Shown here in pieces: positions 1 to 5,194 of a stretch of DNA of 6,205 bases. A program made the position numbers and the translations under genes. How positions within the stretch are numbered: the first letter of the stretch is position 1; the number at the start of each line of letters is the position of its first letter. Source of the stretch: Gemmatimonadota bacterium (GTDB lineage: Bacteria; Latescibacterota; UBA2968; UBA8231). The stretch spans positions 1 through 6,205 of the forward strand of contig JAPOYQ010000273.1 in the NCBI GenBank assembly GCA_026706505.1, written 5' to 3'. Below the pieces are notes generated by a model. The model saw only the letters and a program-made list of their open reading frames with translations, was not told the origin of the DNA and did not search any database.

Positions 1-128
1 CTGAGACGTAAGGACTCGGAATGGGAATTTTTTCTTTATATCCTTTAGCTGCACCTGAGTCCGCGAGGTGACAGGGTGAGTGTTTTGAGGGGATTTCGGC
101 AGCATTACTAATAGGGGTTTTAGTGTCT

Positions 129-851
129 TTACTTGGCCCGTCGCTGCTTTGCCAACCACTCCCATAGGTCTGGATCGTCGTAGGCATTTTGCCACGCCTC
201 CACGTGGCCCCCTTCAGGGTACACGGTAAAGCGGACATCGCTTCCGGCCGCCTTGAGCGCGTCAACCATCTCCTGTGATTGTTGCAACGGCACGGCCTCG
301 TCTTTTGCGCCGTGGAAAACCCAGGTCGGCACCTCCTTCATTAAGGATGCTTTTTCTGGATCCCCACCGCCACAGATGGGAACGACGGCTGCGAACCGCT
401 CGGGATAGGTACAGGCTAGTCCCCACGTCGCATATCCTCCCATGCTCAGGCCGGTCACATAGATCCTCGCCGTATCGATGCGATGGGTCTCAACGATCTC
501 GTTTAGGAGATCATGCAGCGCGTCTATTGACCACCACTCATCCTTTGGACACTGCGGCGAGACGACCACGAAGGGAAAGTCCCTCCCCTGCGCTATCATT
601 TTCGGTGGACCGTGGACTTTCACTAACTCAAGGTCGTCTCCACGCTCGCCCGCTCCGTGCAAGAATAAGAGCAACGGCCATTTTTCTTCGCTGCTGTCAT
701 ATGCAGGTGGCAAATACAGCAGATATTGCATCTCAATGGTACGCACCAGACTCTGTGCAACCTGTCTTTCTGCGGTCTGAGCATCGCAGGGGTGGACGCT
801 CCACAACAAGCCGCACAACAAAGTCAAAAGGCTGAGACTACGCTTCATCAT
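129..851 (-). CDS. Secreted alpha/beta hydrolase, predicted peptidase/esterase type
   Basis: A 240-residue serine hydrolase, probably exported, acting on an ester or peptide bond; the substrate is unknown. The N-terminus is a typical signal peptide: MMKR, then a hydrophobic stretch (SLSLLTLLCGLLW), with likely cleavage after CDA near residue 24. The alpha/beta-hydrolase core shows an oxyanion-hole HGAGE at about residues 65-69, the nucleophile elbow GLSMGG with Ser136, an acid Asp184 in HGAKDEAVP, and His216 in PEGGHVEAW. This order, and the GGH-x-x-x-W ending, fit the COG4099/dienelactone-hydrolase-like single-domain secreted enzymes. The length is normal for these. The frame stays open to a TTG at 911, but ATG at 851 is preferred: a GAGAGG Shine-Dalgarno lies 9 bases upstream, and the extra 20 basic residues would bury the signal peptide. 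It is last in the minus-strand series, 69 bases after the DUF6817 gene. Family assignment is firm; a precise substrate cannot be given. Confidence 0.87.
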   Translation of the reverse strand: MMKRSLSLLTLLCGLLWSVHPCDAQTAERQVAQSLVRTIEMQYLLYLPPAYDSSEEKWPLLLFLHGAGERGDDLELVKVHGPPKMIAQGRDFPFVVVSPQCPKDEWWSIDALHDLLNEIVETHRIDTARIYVTGLSMGGYATWGLACTYPERFAAVVPICGGGDPEKASLMKEVPTWVFHGAKDEAVPLQQSQEMVDALKAAGSDVRFTVYPEGGHVEAWQNAYDDPDLWEWLAKQRRAK

Positions 852-860
852 CCTTGGAAT

Positions 861-866
861 CCTCTC
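861..866 (-). promoter_or_regulatory. Ribosome binding site deciding the hydrolase start
   Basis: On the minus strand GAGAGG sits 9 bases before ATG at 851. This supports the start used here over the upstream TTG at 911, which has no comparable purine-rich site in front of it. A second ATG follows immediately at 848 and could also be used. Confidence 0.6.
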
Positions 867-871
867 TTTCC

Positions 872-899
872 TATATGTGACCAGTCGGTATATGACCAG
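872..899 (-). repeat. Imperfect direct repeat upstream of the hydrolase
   Basis: On the minus strand CTGGTCATATA (899-889) is followed by CTGGTCACATATA (884-872), with repeat starts 15 bases apart. They lie just upstream of the hydrolase ribosome binding site. Within them TGGTCA and TATAGG are separated by 17 bases, each matching 4 of 6 bases of the sigma-70 -35 and -10 hexamers, so they may be a weak promoter or an operator. However, the leader this would give is very short (about 11 bases), so this is only a suggestion. Confidence 0.3.
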
Positions 900-920
900 C
901 CTGCGACGCAACCTCTCTCC

Positions 921-1472
921 CTACGAGGCTATGGCAATGCGTTTCGATCTGATTCCTGCCTTGATCGCTGCGTAGGCCAATGGTAAGAGTAAGGGTTTCC
1001 CTCGCTCAACCTTGGCCTCGAATGCGTCAAGTTCCTCAATCGTGAAATGGGTTCTCGGCATGAATTCCAGATAGTTGGCCACTTCCATTTCAATAAGGTC
1101 GCGAAGATCAGCTTGGGTGACGGGTATGTTCTCCTCGTGAATACGGTCCCACACAGTTGCCTTCTCCTTTCCTATCCCTTCGAAGAACCCACTGCGGATC
1201 GAAACGCTGAAGAGAAAAGCCAATCGCTCGGCCCTCTCGCCAATCACTTCCCGAATGCGTTGCCGATCTTCAAGGGACGCTGACTCTGTCTTGTAGGATT
1301 GGGTGCCATAGATGCTATGAAACAAACCTCCAAGACACACGGCTTGGTCGTTGCCCCAATCCTGGAGGAAGTCGTGTGTTCCCCGAAGATGATCCAAAAG
1401 ATCTCCGCCGCTGTGAGGGTTTTCATCCGTGTTCAGGTCGAGCAAGAGGTCTAGGTGATTCTGTTCGATCAT
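921..1472 (-). CDS. DUF6817-like, HD-domain-like protein
   Basis: A 183-residue soluble protein with no signal peptide or membrane segment. The region at residues 28-57 is its signature: HLRGTHDFLQDWG, then GGLFHSIYGT, with His28, His33 and His52 as likely metal ligands or active-site residues. This pattern is what I recall for DUF6817, a family that resembles HD-type phosphohydrolases in its spaced histidines; no specific reaction is established to my knowledge. The C-terminal half is helical and charged (for example TIEELDAFEAKVERGKP) and has no recognised motif. The start is ATG 1472, with AAGGGAG 7 bases upstream, an excellent ribosome binding site. The stop is TAG. It lies 68 bases downstream of the isomerase gene and 69 bases upstream of the hydrolase, on the same strand, so it may share a transcript with them. 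Family naming is from memory of the motif and is moderately sure. Confidence 0.75.
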   Translation of the reverse strand: MIEQNHLDLLLDLNTDENPHSGGDLLDHLRGTHDFLQDWGNDQAVCLGGLFHSIYGTQSYKTESASLEDRQRIREVIGERAERLAFLFSVSIRSGFFEGIGKEKATVWDRIHEENIPVTQADLRDLIEMEVANYLEFMPRTHFTIEELDAFEAKVERGKPLLLPLAYAAIKAGIRSKRIAIAS

Positions 1473-1540
1473 TATGGTTCTCCCTTATAGTGATTTCACA
1501 TTTTTGCTTCGCAGAACTCAGTACCTCCAGTGGCATCGTC

Positions 1541-2365
1541 TCATCCTCGACAATTGGGGAGAGAAACCAGTTTCTCCCTCAGTTTGATCGCTGTTGCGTA
1601 CGCGTCTGCAAGAAACTCAGTGGGTGGTTGAGCACAATCCTGAGGCACGGCCTCAATCATGATTGGGCCTTGGTGCGATGTGGGATATGCTCTCGAAACG
1701 GCATCCCAATCTACGATTCCTTTCATCGGCAACCAGTGAACATCGCCCTGTCCGTCGGTGTCTGAAAAGTGCGTCGTGATGAGACGATGCGCCCACTTGT
1801 CAAGCACAGCGCTAGGAGTGCTGGAATGCAAGTAGTCGTGGGAGCTATCGTAGCACAAGCCCAGGCTGTCCAAAGAAACTTCATTTAGGATGAGGTCTAA
1901 GTGATTGGTTCCCCTTGTATTCTCAAGAGCCAACACGACCCCGGCGTCTGCTGCCTCCTCGCCCAACCGGCGAAAAATCTCCAAGCCTTCCGCGTGCGGC
2001 GGAGGCGGTGTTGATCCCTTGGTTACGTGAAGCACAATGCAGGAAATCGAATGCCGACTGCAATACTCTATTAACTCGAGGTTCTCATTGACTAACGCGT
2101 CGCGTTCGCTGGGCTTATCAGACCAGAAAGCATTTGCGTTTTCGTATACCGCATGGGCGTGATCGACGGCAAGCCCGGCATCTGCAACCATTCCCGGCAT
2201 TTCGTGGGCACGACCCGATTCCACCAAGGGTTCCGAACTTCCCATCCACAGAAAGGTGTGACTGAAACCACTCTGCTTGATCAGCTTCAAGCGTTTAGCA
2301 AGAGGCAGTTGATAGCCGAACCAAGCAAATGTGCCGAGAGAGGTTGCGGCTTCACTTGAGGCCAT
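1541..2365 (-). CDS. Sugar phosphate isomerase/epimerase-like TIM-barrel protein
   Basis: A 274-residue protein of the xylose-isomerase-like TIM-barrel superfamily (AP endonuclease 2/COG1082 group), which isomerises or epimerises sugars, sugar acids or polyols using a divalent metal. The metal-site pattern is intact: Glu148 in LALENT, Asp173 and His176 in CYDSSHD, His199 in ITTHFSD, Asp208 and His210 in GDVHWLPMKGIVDW, and Glu238 in IMIEA. His69/His71 (DHAHA) and His113 (VLHV) are further barrel histidines. No export signal is present, so it is cytoplasmic. The frame is open to a TTG at 2404, but ATG 2365 is chosen because AAGGAG lies 10 bases upstream and the family-like sequence begins there. 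This start overlaps the 3' end of the Nudix gene by 14 bases, suggesting translational coupling. The substrate is not deducible; members of this family with very similar motifs act on many different sugars. Confidence 0.85.
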   Translation of the reverse strand: MASSEAATSLGTFAWFGYQLPLAKRLKLIKQSGFSHTFLWMGSSEPLVESGRAHEMPGMVADAGLAVDHAHAVYENANAFWSDKPSERDALVNENLELIEYCSRHSISCIVLHVTKGSTPPPPHAEGLEIFRRLGEEAADAGVVLALENTRGTNHLDLILNEVSLDSLGLCYDSSHDYLHSSTPSAVLDKWAHRLITTHFSDTDGQGDVHWLPMKGIVDWDAVSRAYPTSHQGPIMIEAVPQDCAQPPTEFLADAYATAIKLREKLVSLPNCRG

Positions 2366-2975
2366 GAACGAGATGCTCCTTGATGGAGTCGAACCACTCC
2401 CCAAATGGTTCCTGCAATTGGGGATCTTCGGTCAACGGATGCCACATTAGGACAAACTTGTGGTGATCAGAAAAGACTTCCCACTCAAGCGCATCACTTG
2501 CTGCGCAACTTAAGTGATAGTGCTTGCGCTCAACAGTGGTCGTCAGAGCATCTTGTGGTATCCAGCCAGTTATTTGAAACGAGATCCTATCTGAACCGAG
2601 CAACTCTTTTTCCACATAATCGATTTGCACAAAACCGTTTTCAGTTTCTCGGGTATCAACGCGAATACCTCTTCGAATCGTGACCCAATCGAAACTGCTA
2701 GTGTCTGGTCGAGAGTAGACAGTGGAAGTCTTCTGAATGACGGCTGTGTTGGGAGGTAGCTTCTCCCGTTCCGACAAGAGTTCCGCAACGACATTCAATG
2801 CGGCTAGACCCGTTTCTTCGCGGGCCTCCCGGAGTGCTGCGGCGACAAAGGATTCTCCCTTTTCCACCGTCCCGGCAGGTATTTGATTTCCAGCGTAGGG
2901 GTGCTTTAGTAGGAGAAAGTGCTTTCGACCGTCCAAGCTACGCGTTATAAAACAAGTGACCTTTCCCAGCGACAT
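2352..2975 (-). CDS. Nudix hydrolase with C-terminal extension
   Basis: A 207-residue Nudix-superfamily pyrophosphohydrolase, cleaving nucleoside diphosphates linked to another moiety (X) in a Mg-dependent reaction. The Nudix box is complete: Gly35, then Glu41, then REAREETGL at 49-57, matching G-x5-E-x7-R-E-U-x-E-E-x-G-U, so it should be active. The N-terminal part (FLLLKHPYAGNQIPAGTVEKGE) is the usual strand and loop leading into the box. The last 70 or so residues, with many His and Trp (HYHL, DHHKFVLMWHPL, FGEWF), form an extension beyond the common 130-150-residue Nudix core; no known domain was recognised in it. The start is ATG 2975; the ribosome binding site is weak (AGAGA 10 bases upstream), so the start is less sure than for its neighbours. 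It overlaps the isomerase gene at its 3' end, and a large inverted repeat lies just upstream. Substrate unknown. Confidence 0.86.
   Translation of the reverse strand: MSLGKVTCFITRSLDGRKHFLLLKHPYAGNQIPAGTVEKGESFVAAALREAREETGLAALNVVAELLSEREKLPPNTAVIQKTSTVYSRPDTSSFDWVTIRRGIRVDTRETENGFVQIDYVEKELLGSDRISFQITGWIPQDALTTTVERKHYHLSCAASDALEWEVFSDHHKFVLMWHPLTEDPQLQEPFGEWFDSIKEHLVHGLK
2376..2381 (-). promoter_or_regulatory. Ribosome binding site inside the Nudix gene, for the isomerase
   Basis: AAGGAG on the minus strand, ending 10 bases before ATG 2365. It lies within the last codons of the Nudix gene and fixes the isomerase start, excluding the upstream TTG at 2404. Confidence 0.7.
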
Positions 2976-3009
2976 ATCACATTATTCTCTGCATTCCTGA
3001 TTCAATTTC

Positions 3010-3092
3010 AGCTAACGCATTACGCCCTCCTGAACCGCAGAGCGGTTGGGCGTAGGCGCGAAGGCACCGCAGCCAGGAGGGCGTTGTTATCT
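3010..3092 (-). repeat. Large inverted repeat with nested hairpins, attC-like
   Basis: Outer arms ACGCCCTCCTG (3022-3032) and CAGGAGGGCGT (3074-3084) are a perfect 11-base inverted repeat. Inside lie a perfect hairpin, AACCGC-AGA-GCGGTT (3033-3047), and a second stem, GGCGC/GCACC (3055-3068), which pairs fully on the minus strand with one U-G wobble. Outside the main stem, minus-strand AGATAAC (3092-3086) and GTTAGCT (3016-3010) pair at 6 of 7 bases, beside the spacers A and AATGC. Integron attC sites have R boxes RYYYAAC and GTTRRRY around a long stem and variable loop. GTTAGCT is close to the right-hand box and AGATAAC is a poorer left-hand box. The element follows the stop of the minus-strand toxin-antitoxin pair, as an attC would in a cassette. 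Alternatives are a REP-type palindrome or a transcript-structured element. There is no T-run, so it is not a standard terminator. Confidence 0.45.
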
Positions 3093-3130
3093 GACGCTCG
3101 TCCTCTCGTCAGTCATGTTGGGTAAGATAG

Positions 3131-3400
3131 CTACGCTGCTTTAAGTGGCTCCAGTTCTATACGTGGTGGTCTACTAATCCTCAAACGGTCAAAGACGGCC
3201 TGTATTTCGTCTATGCTCACCATTCCAGGAGAGACTATTTCAATCCCAAGAGGTGTCTCATCCTGAGCGTAGTCAATCAGGAGATCTTCTGATATGGCTT
3301 CAGTCCGGACACTTTTTTGCCCGTTCCGGCGGGACAGGTAAATATAGGCAGCAAAAGGCTTACCCTTCCGATATGTGATTTGCAGAGAAACAGTTTTCAT
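3131..3400 (-). CDS. DUF2283-like small protein, probable antitoxin
   Basis: An 89-residue protein with a DUF2283-like core: AAYIYLSRR at 17-25, a variable loop, then DLLIDYAQDETPLGIEIVSPG at 39-59, where GIEI after a DY-type turn is the characteristic end of this family. DUF2283 proteins are often found beside DUF4258 proteins and are thought to be antitoxins of such pairs, though their mechanism is little described. ATG 3400 overlaps the stop of the upstream gene in the sequence ATGA, a 4-base overlap that implies coupled translation. AAGG lies 8 bases upstream. The last residues (SRPPRIELEPLKAA) look like a flexible tail that could contact the partner, which is inference. It ends with TAG at 3131, and the attC-like inverted repeat follows about 40 bases later. 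Confidence 0.72.
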   Translation of the reverse strand: MKTVSLQITYRKGKPFAAYIYLSRRNGQKSVRTEAISEDLLIDYAQDETPLGIEIVSPGMVSIDEIQAVFDRLRISRPPRIELEPLKAA

Positions 3401-3657
3401 GGTCGTACCTTTTTAGGATATGCAGTTACGATCATTAGAATTTGGTCGTCCGGATCTGGCTCGACAACCACATGCCAAGGTTGTCCTGCATGGCGAGTAT
3501 GGATAACCCAACGCCCTGGATGGTGGGCCAGTACCAATTTTGTGGCATTATCAAGCATTGTCAGTAGTTCAATTTCAGAGAAACCACGTTCCTCCATCCG
3601 CCCTTCCACATGCGCTGTAAAACCTAACTCCCATTCCCACCAACTTGGCAAATTCAT
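3397..3657 (-). CDS. DUF4258-like small protein, probable RelE-type toxin
   Basis: An 86-residue protein of the DUF4258 type, related in fold to RelE/BrnT-like mRNA interferases. The core reads TAHVEGRMEERGFSEIELLTML at 14-35, with His16, Arg20, Arg24 and Gly25, followed by strands GRWVIHTRH, WHVVVEPD and ILMIVTAYP, as expected for the family. A toxin role is inferred from family and from the overlapping small partner downstream. The toxin-like gene is first here, the reverse of the commoner antitoxin-first order. ATG 3657 is the first start after an in-frame TAA, so it is the only one near the 5' end. The best ribosome binding site, AAAGGAG at 3673-3679, is 15 bases away, which is long; a weaker AGG closer in may help. 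No frameshift or missing core segment was seen. Confidence 0.74.
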   Translation of the reverse strand: MNLPSWWEWELGFTAHVEGRMEERGFSEIELLTMLDNATKLVLAHHPGRWVIHTRHAGQPWHVVVEPDPDDQILMIVTAYPKKVRP

Positions 3658-3832
3658 GCAATACCTAAATTACTCCTTTAATGCATGTGGCCGATAACTG
3701 CCTGTACCCAAACAATTATCCCCTATCCCCGCTATATGCTATTTATGCGAAACGAAGGTACACCTCTTGAGGCATAGTTGCAAACGGACAATGCCGTGCG
3801 GTACGAGGACTAACCACTAACCACGGCCGCGC
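3658..3832. other. Intergenic region at the composition change
   Basis: This 175-base stretch separates the reductase from the toxin-antitoxin pair and holds no gene. It contains AAAGGAG for the DUF4258 gene, a possible -10 hexamer GATAAT at 3720-3715 (minus strand) without a good -35, an imperfect hairpin at 3771-3795 and a short tandem CTAACCA duplication at 3810-3823. The GC content seems to change from the accessory-like left side to the GC-rich right side here. It would have to contain the promoter of the small-gene unit. Confidence 0.4.
3771..3795. repeat. Imperfect hairpin downstream of the reductase
   Basis: GGCATAGT (3771-3778) and ACAATGCC (3788-3795) pair except for one A-A mismatch, around a 9-base loop. 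It lies 38 bases after the reductase stop. No T-run follows on either strand, so termination is only a weak possibility. Confidence 0.25.
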
Positions 3833-5074
3833 CTATTTCCATAGCAGTCGTAAATAGAACAGCGGATTCGTCAACATCTTGCGCGGCACGGCGTCGGCCA
3901 TCATGCCGCAGATCATGTCGCTGACCTCGGCATTTTTAGCGGCCTTGCGAATGACCAAGTTCATTAGGTAGGGCCAGCGGCCCAAATTGTGCAGCTTGGT
4001 GCTCAGCTTCAGTTCGCTGCCCAGCGCATCCCACAGCCGATCCTCATAGCGCCGCAAAAAACCAGCCGAATAATCCTCCACCTCCCGAGCTTGAACTGCG
4101 GTCTCCACAGCAAAGCGAGCCGAGTACAGCGCATTGCCAATGCCCTCGCCCGTGAACGGGTCGATCAAACCGGCCGCGTCGCCCAAGAGCAAAAAGCCAT
4201 TCCCGTGCGCCGGTCGTCGCCGCGAGCCAACCGGCAAATTCCAGCCGACCGGGTCTTCAAGGGGGCGGGCATCGCGGAAGCGCGCGCCAAAGGTCGTGCT
4301 AGCCACCGCGGCTGCGAGTGCGTCTTTGAGGTCAATGCCTCTCGCCTTGATGTCTCGGTGATCCATGCCGATGCCGACATTGGCGCGGTCGCCCTCTAGA
4401 GGAAAGATCCAAAAATATCCAGGCCGCACCTCGTCTATAAAGTGCAATTCGATCTGATCGCTCAGGCCCGCCACGCCTTCAAAATACTGCCGCAGAGCCA
4501 CCATCCAATCGCGGCCCTCGTGGCGGTACAACCCGCTCTTGCGGGCGACGATCGAGTTGAAGCCATCGCACCCCAACACCAAGGGCGCGCGAAATTCCAA
4601 GCACGTGCCGTCGGCTTTGTGTCCCCGCACCCCACAGACCTGCTCGCCCTCCCTGAGAAGCTCGCGCACGGCAAACCCCTCTAAGGTCTGAGCGACCGCA
4701 GCCCGCGCTTTAGTAAAGAGAAAGTCGTCGAAAACCTCGCGGCGGATGACAAAGCCCTCCATCGGCAGCACCCGACCCGTCAGGGCGTTGTGCAACTCGT
4801 AGCGGCTCAGGTCGATGGACGCGGCGGTCGCGTCTGGGCTGCCGAAGACAATGCGGGCAACGGCCGCCCCAGGCAGGTCGCACACCTCCTCAAACAGCCC
4901 TAGCTCGTGGAGGATGGCCACCGTCTTGCCAGAGAGGGCGTCGCCGCAGACCTTGTCGCGGGGGAAGCACTGCTTGTCCAGCAGCAGGGCCGCCAATCCG
5001 TGGCGCTGCGCGTACAGCGCGGCCGTGGCACCGGCCGGACCGCCGCCGACGATGATTAGGTCGTAAGTTTGCAC
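3833..5074 (-). CDS. Geranylgeranyl reductase family FAD-dependent oxidoreductase
   Basis: A 413-residue flavoprotein of the geranylgeranyl-reductase family (COG0644 group), which reduces isoprenoid double bonds, for example in archaeal lipids, chlorophyll side chains or bacterial menaquinone tails. The substrate is not deducible here. The FAD-binding motif LIIVGGGPAGATAA is at residues 7-19, followed by the family hallmark CFPRDKVCGDALSGK at 36-50. The GCDGFNS motif is at 168-174, and the FAD ribityl-binding LLLGDAAGLIDPFTGEGIGNAL is at 295-316. Length is normal for the family. Start is GTG 5074, just before the first strand of the Rossmann fold as expected, but no clear Shine-Dalgarno precedes it, which is odd. 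It is divergent from htpG, with 120 bases between the starts, and its GC-rich codon use matches htpG and not the left-hand genes. The C-terminal YLMNLVIRKAA and LFYLRLLWK stretches are hydrophobic or basic and may associate with membrane, consistent with a lipid substrate (inference). Confidence 0.88.
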   Translation of the reverse strand: MQTYDLIIVGGGPAGATAALYAQRHGLAALLLDKQCFPRDKVCGDALSGKTVAILHELGLFEEVCDLPGAAVARIVFGSPDATAASIDLSRYELHNALTGRVLPMEGFVIRREVFDDFLFTKARAAVAQTLEGFAVRELLREGEQVCGVRGHKADGTCLEFRAPLVLGCDGFNSIVARKSGLYRHEGRDWMVALRQYFEGVAGLSDQIELHFIDEVRPGYFWIFPLEGDRANVGIGMDHRDIKARGIDLKDALAAAVASTTFGARFRDARPLEDPVGWNLPVGSRRRPAHGNGFLLLGDAAGLIDPFTGEGIGNALYSARFAVETAVQAREVEDYSAGFLRRYEDRLWDALGSELKLSTKLHNLGRWPYLMNLVIRKAAKNAEVSDMICGMMADAVPRKMLTNPLFYLRLLWK

Positions 5075-5177
5075 GTAGCCAGAAAATAGCCCGTCCAGCC
5101 CCCGCTACAAGAGCGAAGGCCGAACTTGCTTTGCAGGTGATCTTCCTTACCTTTTTGGTTTCGTCAACGCAAGCACC

Positions 5178-5184
5178 AAAGGAG
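5178..5184 (+). promoter_or_regulatory. htpG ribosome binding site
   Basis: AAAGGAG ends 10 bases before ATG 5195 and fixes the htpG start; no competing in-frame start with a better site was seen. Confidence 0.7.
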
Positions 5185-5194
5185 CTGCAACGCG

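Noticed and set aside
12..62. GGACTC/GAGTCC inverted repeat near the window start
   Set aside because: Six-base arms with a 39-base loop are expected by chance.
107..124. Small hairpin ACTAA/TTAGT after the hydrolase stop
   Set aside because: Only 5 paired bases, AT-rich, no T-run; not a terminator.
852..911. TTG start at 911 giving a 20-residue longer hydrolase
   Set aside because: The extra residues are basic and place the signal peptide internally; ATG 851 has a good ribosome binding site.
2366..2404. TTG start at 2404 for the isomerase
   Set aside because: It lacks a suitable ribosome binding site, while AAGGAG sits 10 bases before ATG 2365.
3989..4399. Long plus-strand and alternative-frame open frames opposite the reductase
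   Set aside because: GC-rich antisense frames without protein-family features; explained by codon bias of the real minus-strand gene.
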